Source of the DNA: Ahaetulla prasina
Taxonomy: Eukaryota > Chordata > Lepidosauria > Squamata > Colubridae
Direction of reading: 5' to 3'
Length of the DNA stretch: 64,000 nucleotides
NCBI RefSeq assembly: GCF_028640845.1
Contig: NC_080541.1
Coordinates: 36,671,935-36,735,934 of the forward strand
Part shown: piece by piece, positions 1 through 10,582 of the stretch
Layout of the letters: each line of letters starts with the position of its first letter
How positions within the stretch are numbered: position 1 is the first letter of the stretch
Notes under the pieces: generated by a model
Seen by the model: only the letters and a program-made list of their open reading frames with translations
Told to the model about the DNA's origin: nothing
Database searches by the model: none
Made by a program: the position numbers and the translations under genes

Positions 1-677
1 TAAGCAGCTTTAGTACCACTTCCATGATTTCATAATAATGATCTTATCGGGTGTTATAATATTTCTCTATTTAATTATTGGTATTTTCATATCTTCTTAG
101 ACAAGACAAAGAGGACAAAAAAGGTTCACCCAAAAATTGAATTCTGGAAATTATTTATTAATTTATTATTGATAACTTTTCTCACTTTATCTGGTATAAA
201 TATCCAGGGTTCCTTCTGGGTCAGAAAATCTGCGAGTTCTCAGCAGTTAGAACACTCAGTTTAAATAAAATATTTTCTCTTCCCATACGTTCTTATTCCT
301 GGAGATAAGATCATGTGAACCAGCCTAGAACATTCATTAATAATATTACCAGTTTTAAAATAAACTAACATTAAGTAAAAAAGGAGAAAAGAAAAGAAAG
401 AAATCAAAGAGAAAGCTAACGTGTGAGAAAGAAAGAAAAAGAAAAGAAAAAAAAATACAAAGAAATAGCTTCCAATCTTCTTTACAGGAGTTATAAGTAC
501 TGTGGGTAAATTTACCTCTTTCTCTGAGGTTACAGCAAGATTCTCTTCTTTTTATTATCTATCCTGTCATTATCATCTATTATTATCTATCCTGTCATTA
601 TCATCAAAGCAATAAATCCTAAATCCATTTTTTTTTACACAGAGAGTCCATAAGAGTTATTTTCAAGTAGCAATAAA
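1..677. other. AT-rich non-coding DNA
   Basis: No gene or recognisable repeat is seen. A purine-rich run of GAAAA and GAAAG words lies at about 376-456. I read this as intronic DNA. Confidence 0.5.
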
Positions 678-1195
678 TGTGTCAAGGTTCCAAGTAACTC
701 CACCAATGAAAGAAGACTCCGAGGCTTGAAGTTCCTCAAAGTTCCATTTTATTAGAGATGTCATATTGGCACATCTGAAAAAACCTGAATCTGAAAGCTC
801 GCAGGTTTTCTCCCCCAAAGAAAAGTCCTGGTCCATGCCCAGCACCCACATCAGTGGTGGGTTGCTACTGGTAAACCCCGGATCAGGCGAACCAGTAGCG
901 GCGGTGGTGGGAGGCTTTGCCCACCTGCCCAGACGTTTCTGCGCATGCACAGAAGTTTCTGCACATGCGCATCACACACGCATTTGAGCGAACTGGTAGC
1001 AAACCAAATTGAAACCCACTACTGACCCACATGTCCATCACATGGTCCAATCAAAGCACTGTCCCATCTGGAGATGCCTCCCAGTCACACCCTTCCAGGT
1101 GCAGGGCAAGATGTCCTTGACTCTCTGAGAAAGGAATATCATTATGACTATATATCTCCCCTGCTCCATACAATCCCCCCTCTCAGTTTCCCACA
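678..1195 (-). mobile_element. LTR-like segment, minus strand
   Basis: Read on the minus strand the block starts TGTGGGAAACTG and ends CCTTGACACA, so it has TG...CA ends. It carries a TATA-like TATATAGTC near 1150 and a polyadenylation-like AATAAAATGG near 750. This layout suggests an old solo LTR. It is split by the hAT insertion at 852-1024. I found no convincing 4-6 bp target duplication and no primer-binding site, so the call is tentative. Confidence 0.38.
852..1024. mobile_element. Non-autonomous hAT element (CAGTGGTGGG family), 173 bp
   Basis: The termini are inverted: CAGTGGTGGGTT at the left and AACCCACTACTG at the right. The element is flanked by a perfect 8-bp target duplication ACCCACAT at 844-851 and 1025-1032, the length used by hAT transposases. 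It carries no coding sequence. The interior contains GCGCATGC-type words. It is one of six insertions with these ends in the window. Confidence 0.88.
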
Positions 1196-1231
1196 GTAGT
1201 AAATGTGGCAGTAGTAAATGTGCAGGCCCAT

Positions 1232-1400
1232 GGCAAAAGATGGCTTCCAGGCCTAAGAAAATGAAGATACTGTCTTTTCTCTGATCAAAGAAGTCAATTT
1301 GGCCATCTCTGCAAATTCTACCATCTTCATCGCCTATTCTTCCACTGTGGGAAATGCAAAATCTTTCTAGCTTTGTGCATAAAAAATCTTATACAAGAAC
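1232..1400 (-). mobile_element. Probable L1 ORF2 3' fragment
   Basis: A minus-strand frame reads EFAEMAKLTSLIREK preceded by a PTVEEW-like word, which resembles the C-terminal part of squamate L1 ORF2 as I remember it. There are breaks on both sides and no clear element ends. The call rests on one short motif. Confidence 0.38.
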
Positions 1401-3545
1401 ATTTACAAAAACAAAAAATTCATGACTTTTTTCCAACTGTTCCTGTGTTGTTCCCTTTTGTATCTCACAAGGCTTTATTAATCTCCATTAACAATATTTG
1501 CACTTTATGTAAAGGATAAGTTAATTTAATCATTTTACAAAGTTTTCTCCAAGTTAATGTCTTCCAAAACTTTGAACAAGTCCAGTTCAATTGTCAGGAG
1601 TGGGGAAGGTTTACTACTTATTGTACCTTCCAGAGACATCATCTCAAAGTCAAAATGCTGGGACTGGAATGCAATGGTTCACCAATCAGCCCGCCATTGA
1701 AGAGAAAATTCCCAAAACAATTTATTCAAATATAATTGGAGAATAAGAGACCAGCAAGGTGGAGGAATTGGGAAGGAACTGGATGGGGGAATTTAACCAG
1801 GAAAGTTTGATGCTCGGACTTCAGTTCTGACTTTCCTACTTGGCTTTTAGTGAAGTATACCATTCATTAAAAATGGAGCTGAGGGTCTTTCTTGCCTAGA
1901 AGATCAAGTCAGGGAAGATCTGACAATTATACTGTACTATTACAAAGAGTAGCACTATCATCTAGGCATCAGATTGGAGTTAATATATTAGTTCCAGTCA
2001 AAATCTATTTTCCAGTGATATTTTCTATATTAGGAATTGAGATACTGTCATTCTTCAGTGATTCTGGATTTCAATTTCTATAAGCCAAATCAAAGTAGCT
2101 GTGAGCTGGTATTACAGGCATTACAATTCAAAGATCTGAGGGACATCAAATTGCCTGTCAAAAAGGAATTATTTTGGAACTCATGCTGGATATTTTTAAC
2201 ATAGTTTACTTGCCTGTAAGAAAAATGCAGTTGATATTTTGGTGTTTTTTTTCCCCCTTGCCTTCCTGCTCAACCAAATATGTGACATATTCTGAGTTCA
2301 ATCTAATATAAATAAAACCTTCTATAGATTGCTCAGTTAATTGACTAACCTAGCCTAGAGAGGGGGGAAATATATTCCTCCAACACATCTAACACATGTC
2401 TGCAGTTTAGACATTGACAGTTTAATTTCATATTTTGTACAAATAAAAATTCACTGGAAGTTTGACAGTCAAACTATCCTTTATTATCCAATGATCATTT
2501 CCCTAATGATATTAGGGAAAATCATTTACATTAATATACATATGTATGCATGCACACACACATGTAAGGTAAAATACACAGCCAAAAATATATCCACAAT
2601 CATATAGTTTCTTTAAAGTTTGTGGGGGTGGGGGGAGAACCGAGACTGATGCAGATTAAGAAAAAATAAAAAAAAAGATAGAAAAAAATAAAAACGAGAT
2701 ATTGATGATAACATTCTTTCAAGTGCATGTTTAAATTTATTTTTGTTTTTCACATACATTAACTTTTAAATTAAGGAATATGCCTCACTTTAATTTAATA
2801 CACTTTATATTACTGCATAATATTTAAATATTTTCTATTACCCATTGGTTTTTGCTATTGTGTTCTAAGCCTAATTACTATATAGAGAGGTTTTATCTGT
2901 GACTCAGAAGTCTCACAATTATCCCATCAAAATGATCGCAAAGGCTAAAATATTTTAAATGCACTATGTTTACTTTTCTTATTCTTTTTAAAACTGTAAT
3001 AAAAACAATACAATATGCTCAACCAGCAGAAATTGGAGAGAGGAATAAATATTGAAAGAAAAGGAATGACGGCGTAGTGAGTGACTGAAAAATCTGAATG
3101 GGAGAAGGAAGAATCCTCAAAATATTTGAGGGCAGGGAGGCAGAGAGACAAAGGAAAATCAAACTTTTATACATTTGTGGAATCTGCATGTTAAGTTATA
3201 GAAATCGAGCAGAATCAACACGTAGACAAGCTTGTTGCTTTTTCAGTGGTCATTTCTCAAAATGGGTATGCAGCCATTTGCCAAGCCCTGGTCTAATTCC
3301 ATTATAAAACAGTGTTTCTTGCAATATCACTTCCTGGTAAAGAGAGGAAAAAAGGTTATTGATTTTAGCTCTAATTTTATTGCCTAAAATAATTATTAAG
3401 TAGACAGTAAATTGTATTGTGATATTTGAAAATCTAGGAAGAAATCAGAACATGGTGCACTCATGGAACTCAATAATTCTATCCATTTGAGTAAACATTG
3501 GAAAAAAAAATACTGTGATGGAAGCTGAACCTGTCTTTCTCTCTT
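1401..3545. other. Unique AT-rich DNA, no gene seen
   Basis: Short open frames here have no protein-like composition. A poly-A-rich tract lies at about 2658-2692. I see no splice-flanked coding segment and no recognisable repeat. Confidence 0.5.
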
Positions 3546-3616
3546 CCTGTCTGTCTGTCTGTCTGTCTGCCTGCCTGCCTGCCTGCCTGTCTGTCTGTCT
3601 GTCTGTTTGTCTATCT
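3546..3616. repeat. Tetranucleotide microsatellite (GTCT/GCCT)n
   Basis: A run of GTCT units changes to GCCT in the middle and back to GTCT. It directly precedes a PLE-like tail. Confidence 0.92.
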
Positions 3617-3631
3617 GGTTCAGGACTAACA

Positions 3632-3680
3632 TTGATTATGTTACCTAGTTGGGTAATGAAATGTCTGCAAGAAAACAAGC
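3632..3680 (+). mobile_element. Decayed Penelope-like tail with hammerhead-like core
   Basis: The 34-nt core lies at 3632-3665. It has TTGATTA in place of CTGATGA, a stem GTTACC/GGGTAA, and GAAATGTC in place of GAAACGTC. It is followed by TGCAAGAAAACAAGCAAGC and GAGAGCACCAAGA, words also seen (inverted) near 51440-51490. The core has lost key bases. Confidence 0.5.
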
Positions 3681-4329
3681 AAGCTTAGAGAGCACCAAGA
3701 ACTCCTCATAATAGGGATTTTCATGGGGACTCTATTGGCATCTGCTAGCATATTATCTGATGGTACTTCTCTACTAAACCTTGGAACTGGTCACGGGGGT
3801 TGATTGTAACTAGTTTATCTATGATATTATGCCTGATATCAGCAGCTGTGCTCTGTAATGGAGAGGGTGGAAATGATGTTTCAACTTCAGGTGTTGCCTG
3901 CACATCCAGCTGTTTTGCTGAACTTCTTGAATATGGGACGTAATGTGTAGTTGGTCCAGTTGAGTTAGCAGCTTTCTCTTCACTATGCTGAAACATTAGG
4001 TAACTAGTTAATGTGGATACAGGTCTTCTGTCCATCCATTGTTCCCTCAAATGCTACATATATCCCTTTCATTAGGTCTCCTGTTGTAAAAGCATTCTAT
4101 CAGTTCCAGGTTCTCCTGTCTTGTCTATGTGTGGATTGTTCCAGTAGCTCAACTATTAAATGTTTGTCCTTCAATATCTGACACAAACCTTATTAATTTG
4201 GGTGATGCCCAAGTCAGCATGACTCTTCTAGTTCAAGTCTCATGAACCAGCTGAAATTTGAATTCTGGACTCCCACATCAAAGGTGGTGCTCTAACCACT
4301 ATTCATTCCTTAGATCAATCTATTCTCTT
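3681..4329. other. Non-coding DNA with an unassigned minus-strand ORF
   Basis: A 101-codon minus-strand frame at 3745-4050 has a protein-like composition, rich in S, T and P and ending in a DQFQGLVEKYHQ-like stretch. It has no recognisable domain and no clear splice sites. It could be a relic of a retroelement or a chance frame. Confidence 0.3.
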
Positions 4330-4414
4330 CCTTCCTTCCTTTCTCTTTTTTCATTCATTCGTTCATTCTTTCTTTCTGTCTTTCTTTCTCTCTCTGTCTC
4401 TTCTCTCTCTTTCT

Positions 4415-4483
<69 letters not shown>
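4330..4483. repeat. Compound pyrimidine tract followed by (GA)n
   Basis: CTTC/TTCT words at 4330-4417 are followed by an uninterrupted (GA)n run of about 65 bp. The open frames through it are low-complexity artefacts. Confidence 0.93.
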
Positions 4484-4484
<1 letters not shown>

Positions 4485-4840
4485 CTTCAAAAATGAATTG
4501 CAAGAAGTGATTTGTGTTCACCAACTCAGTGCTGTTTACCGTAGTAAAGCAGCCCATCTTCTTTTCAAACTTTTCCGTGAACCTGGAAAAACATCTTTGG
4601 AGTGTGAGCCAATCCCTAGTAATATTTATCACATTCTTATTCACAAATATACTTTTGCCCAAAACACTCATTTCTCCTACTTGCATTGTATGAAATGGGG
4701 GCTTTTTTAAAGACAGATGAATTAAATTGTTCTATGTTCAATGACAGTTCCTTTAAAAGAGGCTGCTGTAAACTAAATAAATGTATATTTTCATTTGCTG
4801 AACAAATTACATATATCAAACATATGCAACATTTTAATTA

Positions 4841-5806
4841 TGGCACAACGGTTAGAATGCAGTATTGCAGACTAACTCTGCCTACTGCCAGGAGTTCGAT
4901 CCTGACCAGCTCAAGATTGACTCAGCATTTCATCCTTCCAAGCTCCGTAAAATGAGGAGCCAGCAAGATGCTGACATTGTAAACTGCTCAGAGAATGTGT
5001 AAAGCACTACGGAGCAGTATATACCGTATTTTTCAGAGTATAAGACTCTTCAGACTATAAGACGCACCTACCTTTTTGGGGGAGGAAAACAAGATATACG
5101 CTAGTGCATGGATATGGGAAATAATACAAAATTTTACTAGTTTGGAACTGTTTTAATTTTTTTTACTTTGCATAGATTGGTATTATAATCAGAATCAGTA
5201 AATTATTCAGCATGCAATCAGTTAAATATAATGCTTTTTTCCCCTTTCTTTATTTTCCTTCAGGTAACATTTTAATTAAGTTAGTGAAGTGCTTTTTAAA
5301 TTCCAGCTAATCGTTGATTCTAGACAAAAATTTTACAACAAAAGGACACAAAGAAGAAAATAAAACTCATAAAACACTCACAATAACTCTGCCTCTGCCT
5401 CCCAGCAAAGCAAACTGTCTGCTTTAGTTTCATTTTCAGCACAGCTTGATTAGCACAAGAAAAAAAATCTGCCTCCCAGCAATTTGCCTGCTTGCAGGAG
5501 GCCCGCACAGCAATAGGCAATGGCAAATTCCTGCAGCCTGAAACAGCTGAGGGTCGGGAAGTCGATTCAACAGACAATCAACTGCTTGTGCTAATCAGGC
5601 TGTGCTGAAGCTAAAACAGGTTGTTTGCAGTTTGCTGTTTGCTGCAAGAAGGTAAATTGCTGGGAGGCATAGGCCAAAGGGTGAGGGCCAGTGGGTAAGT
5701 GGGGCTACATTCGGTGTATAAGATGCACCCAAATTTTCACCCTCTTTTGGGGGGGGTGTCTTATACTACGAAAAATACGGTAAGCCTAAGAGCTATTGCT
5801 ATTATA
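4841..5806 (+). mobile_element. tRNA-derived squamate SINE, split by a TIR element
   Basis: The left part (4841-5023) begins with a pol III A-box-like TGGCACAACGG and has a B-box-like GAGTTCGATCC at 4892-4902. The body has GACTCAGCATTTCATCCTTCC and AAAATGAGG words and ends GAGCAGTATATA. The sequence resumes at 5781 with TAAGCCTAAGAGCTATTGCT, the expected tail of this SINE. The 757-bp interruption at 5024-5780 is a separate element. Confidence 0.8.
5024..5780. mobile_element. TA-flanked terminal-inverted-repeat element (MITE)
   Basis: The left end CCGTATTTTTCAGAGTATAA and the right end TTATACTACGAAAAATACGG are inverted copies over about 25 bp. The duplicated target is TA (5022-5023 and 5781-5782), shown by the interrupted SINE, which fits Tc1/mariner-type insertion. 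Inside, about 5395-5460 and 5585-5670 form a second imperfect inverted repeat (TGCCTCCCAGCAA...TTGCTGGGAGGCA). No transposase frame is present. Confidence 0.8.
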
Positions 5807-7058
5807 TAACCATTTTATTTCCATAATTTATTGGAACTTTAACATTTTGATATTATGTACAAACTACTTCCCCTCCCTCATCCCGAGTTTCTCAGTCCTG
5901 CTCCAACCACCCTATCCATCATGTCTTGCTTAAGTTATCCAACCCATTTAATGGATATTAGGCCAGGGAAAGATGAGCCAGGGAAAGTGTTCCCAGTGGA
6001 AATTACTTCTTGGCTACCTTTTTGTGTCTCCATTCCATTTCTTTTTTGTTGTTAATGTATTTATATTTGAGATCTTCCTGTAAAAAAACAACACAATACC
6101 AATAAAGTGTTTAAATTTTACTTCTCAATTATTTGGCCTTTGGTGACCTAACTGCAAGAACTTCTTAATTTTATAATCCTTCCAAGATTTCATAAATCTG
6201 TTTATATATATTTTACTTAGAATAAACTATTTAAAAACAAGTCATGGAATATTATCACTGCAGGACATATTAGAGCTGAATAATTTGTTCCTTAATAAGC
6301 ATAATGGTCCCCTTATTAAATGGATAGTACCAAATCATAGACATATGTTTTCTTCAGAAGACCCAGCAATTTTGAATTACTGCCTTTTTTATTTCATCAA
6401 TAAGGCAGGAAGAATTAATCTTTGTTGGTAAAAGCAAAATGGAGATACACGTTGTGGAGAGCTATATATATATATATATATATGCTAAGTGTACATTATT
6501 TATGGATCTAAATTAAACTTTTTATATTTACCAAAGAATAAACTAGACTGCTTTTAAGAAATACTTCTACAATATTTTAAACTTTTACTACTATGAATAA
6601 ACAAAAGGGTAAACTGTTATGAGTGATCTGGCTGCAGGAAAAGCAAGAAACATATACACTATTACTGTGAAGGAAGTACTGAAGGCAATTTAGTTTGAAT
6701 ATGTAACATAAATGTATGTAAGAAAGTACCCTGTTGATATTTACAGAAACCCCACAAGGAGTGTAACAATCTTTGATAAAATCTGTTTGAGATGAAACCG
6801 ATTATTTTTTTTTAAATTTTAAATTAAATAGCAACAGAAAATGACTAACACAAATAAAATTATGGTGTAAATGCATATATTTGCAAAGAAAACACAATGC
6901 ATAAATGTATTTAAAAGATGAAAAAAGAAACAAAGAATATCTTTATAACAGTTAGCTTACAATTCTGTGTATATATTTATCTAATGTAAATATTATTCAA
7001 GTGCATATCTATTTATTTCTAATTCACTTATGTAATTAACATTCTTTTTCACCTATTG
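5807..7058. other. Unique AT-rich DNA
   Basis: Only a short (AT)n run at about 6463-6483 stands out. No gene or clear repeat is seen. Confidence 0.5.
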
Positions 7059-7121
7059 TATAGAATAGAATAGAATAGAATAGAATAGAATAGAATAGAA
7101 TAGAATAGAATAGAATAGAAT
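7059..7121. repeat. Pentanucleotide array (AATAG)n
   Basis: About 12 near-perfect TAGAA units. On the minus strand this is (TTCTA)n and forms the 3' tail of the adjoining L2-type LINE end. Confidence 0.95.
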
Positions 7122-7260
7122 TCTTTATTGACCAAGTGTGATTGGACAAACAAGAAATTAGTCTTGGTGCATACACTCTCGGTGTACATAAAAGAAAAGA
7201 TACATTCGTCAAGAATCATACAGTACAACACTTAATGATAGTCATAGGGAAATTTTGTAT
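7122..7260 (-). mobile_element. L2-type LINE 3' end, minus strand
   Basis: The reverse complement matches the 3' UTR of the L2-type element at 25797-25880 almost word for word: TTTTCTTTTATGTACAC, GTATGCACCAAGAC, GTCCAATCACACTTGG, CAATAAA. Only the 3' terminus is kept, as is usual for 5'-truncated insertions. Confidence 0.85.
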
Positions 7261-8449
7261 AAATTTTATATGTATTTTGTATAAATGACATATATTTCAT
7301 TATACTTGTCCATTCAAATTCTAAGTCAATAGCTTCTAGGCGATGGACATAATCAGGTTTTCAATCATTTATATTTCCAATGCTACAATGTGAAACCTAT
7401 GTAGTAGTGCTGATCTTCTCAAATTCAGTTCTTGGATGCACACACCTTATCCCTGGCTGGAGAGAAGCATACACAATTTGCAAACTATTACACACTGAAA
7501 AGGGTGATCTGTGTTGCTAAGGAACTAGAAGCAGCTGGGAGTTAGAAAGTGATAAATGGCAAAAGAAAAAAAGCTGGAAAAAGCAGAAACTTACAAGGGT
7601 CAGCCACTTTAGATTCAAGTAATGCCACTCATAGGCCACTTTAATGGAAAGGGGACCAACCAGAATTTCAGAATGAATTAATTCCGAGCCCAATTGGATA
7701 AATAAGGACATTTGTGCAATGCTTTTGAAGACAAATCCTGTTCATCAACTGTAATTTTATCATTGCTACCTCCCCCTCCCATGCAAATACGATTACTAAT
7801 CCTGCCACCTACACACACCCATACCCAACATGCTATTCTCTTTCACAGTAAGCAACATTATGCAAAGCACAGAAAATGAATAAGAAATAGTAAGAGCAAA
7901 ATTAAAGAGATGAAGCGAAACGAAAGGAATATAGCTAAACAGTTTGTATTGATTCCATTCCCCATAGTTCTCCATATGTTTCCATTTTTGTAACACATCC
8001 TTGATTTCAAAAATCTTCCCCTTTATTCTTTAAAATTAAAACCTCTCCTTTTGGGATTGGGCTCAGATTGAGCCATTCCAACCATGATTTTCTTAATCTT
8101 CCCCTTTCCTCTTATCCGTTCATACTTCATGTATTTATTGTATGATTTGATCCTAATTCATTTTCTCTTATGAAGCAACAAACTTTGTTTTCGTTTATTG
8201 ATTTATTTTTTTCTATATTACAATATTACATAATGTAGGCAGATGTATAAATCTAATAAATTAATAAAACTTTCATTCTGGTTGCTCACTTTAGTATTCA
8301 ATCCACATTTCTTTAAATACACATCATTTCTGACACTATGCTTTCTTGTCAATAGCACAACATGCTTTTTTAAATAGTTATCATCCTTGCCATGAGGAAC
8401 AATGGCTACAAAAGACATGGAACCAAAGGCTTCTAGCCCTGATGACAAT
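7261..8449. other. Unique DNA, no supported gene
   Basis: A minus-strand frame at 7796-7996 has a plausible helical stretch, but it lacks usable splice sites (see rejected items). Nothing else stands out. Confidence 0.45.
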
Positions 8450-8744
8450 ATGGCTGCTTCTAGTAGGACTGTCAGATAGTTTTGTTCCCTATGCCATTCG
8501 TCTGGCAAACTCTCAAGATTCATTTTTCTTGCCTTGTACATGTGTACATACGAACTAGACTGTGTTGTTTCTCCGTGTCATACATGTGGGTATATGCATT
8601 ATTTATTTTGTCTTGTTAATGAAGTGTATATTGGAGGTTGAGACCCTTTGAGAGCTGTATGCAATGAAATTTCATTTTAATGTAGTGTACATTTGTGTAC
8701 ATTCAAAGTGACAATAAAGTTATTCTAAGTCTAAGTCTCTGATT
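8450..8744 (+). mobile_element. L2-like LINE 3' end
   Basis: A short frame reads DSFVPYAIRLANSQ, equivalent to the C-terminal NSF..AIRLLN motif of the L2-type copies at 13255 and 25560. It is followed by a 3' UTR ending GACAATAAAGTTATTCTAAG with a short (TCTAAG)n tail. The 5' boundary is uncertain. Confidence 0.55.
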
Positions 8745-8752
8745 ATCTAGAT

Positions 8753-9147
8753 CAGGGGTATCAAGCTCGATTTCATTGTGGCCGCTTCAGGGTTGTGTTG
8801 GACCTTGCAGATCTGGGGTGAGCACAGCCAAGATGGGCATGGCCAGCTTGATGTCGATCATGTCGGGGGTGCCTATGGTAACCTGAGTGCCCTGCCAGTG
8901 AAAATGGAGCTTGGGAAGGTTACCCGCGGCCCTCGTGAGCTCCATTTTCAGCTGCAATGGCTTCTTGCAACCCTCTGCCAGCGAAAACAGAGCTCGGGAG
9001 GGCCACACACACCTCTCCCAATCTCCATTTTCACTGGCAGAGGCACCATGGGCCAGTTCTTTGCTGTTTCCAGGGTGGCCTCATGGGCCAGACCTAAGCA
9101 CCCCTTGGATCCAATTTGGTCCCTGGGCCTTGAGTTTGACATCCCTA
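8753..9147. mobile_element. Non-autonomous hAT element (CAGGGGTATCAAGCTC family)
   Basis: The left end CAGGGGTATCAAGCTCGATT pairs with the right end TTGAGTTTGACATCCCTA. The perfect 8-bp target duplication ATCTAGAT lies at 8745-8752 and 9148-9155. Internal frames are shadows of GC-rich repeats. A relative lies at 60829-61836. Confidence 0.86.
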
Positions 9148-9155
9148 ATCTAGAT

Positions 9156-9766
9156 GGCTTCCCTGTACAGTTAGTTAGCTGTGAGTTAAGCCTGTTGGAA
9201 TAAATAGGCCAGGAGTCCAATCCAGTAAGGCACTGCTTATGTTCTTATAGTCCTTTGATATACCCAACACTTATTTCTACCTAGCAAGGTAAGTAGAAGA
9301 AACTCTTATACATGATATTAGCTTCTTTGGACAAGCATTCTTTGCAACAGGCAAATTACTAATCGTATTTTTTTCAGTCAGCATTGCCATGTCTTAAATA
9401 AAACTAGGAAGATTACACAGCCAAATTAATTCTATATAGGTTAACATATAAATTGGATTAACTCAAGTGCTGGAAGAGATAGATATCCAGGCAATGTGGG
9501 GAAAAAGGAATAGCAGGGAAAGGTAATTTATAAATTGGCATTCAAACTTACAGCATGTTGTTATGTTGGCATACAATCTTAGTTAGCAAGCAAAATCCAT
9601 GAAACCCAAACATTTATTGAAGTATTTTATAAGTAACTTGTTTCTCTAGAGAAACTATATTGATTATATTTGAAATTCTGGGAATGATTATTGCCTTCCC
9701 TTGTTTTCTCTACCTATCCTTTTTATAACTTTATAAAAGATATATATTTAGTGATTTGGCTTGATA
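9156..9766. other. Unique DNA, nothing recognised
   Basis: AT-rich, without repeat ends or a coding-like frame. Confidence 0.5.
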
Positions 9767-9774
9767 GTGTAAGG

Positions 9775-9997
9775 CAACGGTCTCCAACCTTTCTGACTTT
9801 GTGGACTGGCAGTGGGAGGGAATAGTTCTGTGTGAACGATGGACAAACGTGCATGTGTGCACTGTTCCATTTGCACAAGCAGCAGGCACGTGTGCCCATT
9901 GCTCACACAAATGGAACTGTATGTGCATGCTTGCCCACCACTTCTGTGGACCAGTTCTGAACGGACTGTGGCCTAGGACCAGGGGTTGGGGACTCTG
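9775..9997. mobile_element. Non-autonomous hAT element, 223 bp (third family)
   Basis: Starts CAACGGTCTCCAACCTTTCTG and ends GGGGTTGGGGACTCTG, imperfect inverted termini. The perfect 8-bp target duplication GTGTAAGG lies at 9767-9774 and 9998-10005. Internally, GTGTGCAC and GCACACATG words form partial palindromes. Confidence 0.85.
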
Positions 9998-10280
9998 GTG
10001 TAAGGTAATGGTTACAATAATGGATTAGCACTGGTGAGAAAAAGATCCTAGCTCATCTTTAACCATGGAAACTCACAGATGACTAGCGGTTAGTCTCTCT
10101 TACTCTTTGAGCCCAAGCTACCATACATAGTTGTTGGAAAGAAAAATAGGAGGAGTTACTGCAGACTTGGGCATTTTTACAACTTCTGAGCCAGGCCCTT
10201 TGCCTGTCCCTGTTCAGCCTGTGTGAGGTCAAGTGGAAATTAGAAATCAAATTTAAATAAGACATCACATGTATTCTTAC

Positions 10281-10574
10281 CAGTGATGGGTTTCAATTTT
10301 TTTTACTACTGGTTCTGTGGGCGTGATGTGGCTTGGTGGGTGTGGCTTGGTGAGCTTGACAAGGGAAGAATACTGTAAAATCTCCATTCCCACCCCACTC
10401 CAGGGGAAGGATACTGAAAAATCCCCATTTCCTCCCGATCAGCTGGGACTTGGGAGGCAGAGAATAGATGGGGGTGAGGCCAGTCAGAATTTTTATTACC
10501 GGTTCTCTGAACTACTCAAAATTTCTGCTAATGGTTCTCCAGAACTGGTCAGAACCTGATGAAACCCATCTCTG
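10281..10574. mobile_element. Non-autonomous hAT element (CAGTGGTGGG family), 294 bp
   Basis: Starts CAGTGATGGGTTTCAA and ends TGATGAAACCCATCTCTG. The perfect 8-bp duplication ATTCTTAC lies at 10273-10280 and 10575-10582. The interior carries ATTCCCACCCCACTCCAGGG words also found in the copy at 26713-27023. Confidence 0.9.
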
Positions 10575-10582
10575 ATTCTTAC

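Noticed and set aside
4258..4710. Long plus- and minus-strand frames across the (GA)n tract
   Set aside because: Low-complexity translation of a microsatellite.
7796..7996. Minus-strand frame reading KDVLQKWKHMENYGEWNQY, considered as the next CNBD1 exon
   Set aside because: It would fit the expected phase, but no pyrimidine-rich acceptor precedes it and no GT donor follows the helical stretch. Its continuation is hydrophobic intron-like sequence.
8778..9220. Several overlapping frames of 70-140 codons
   Set aside because: They lie inside a hAT element with clear ends and have no domain. GC-rich DNA stays open by chance.
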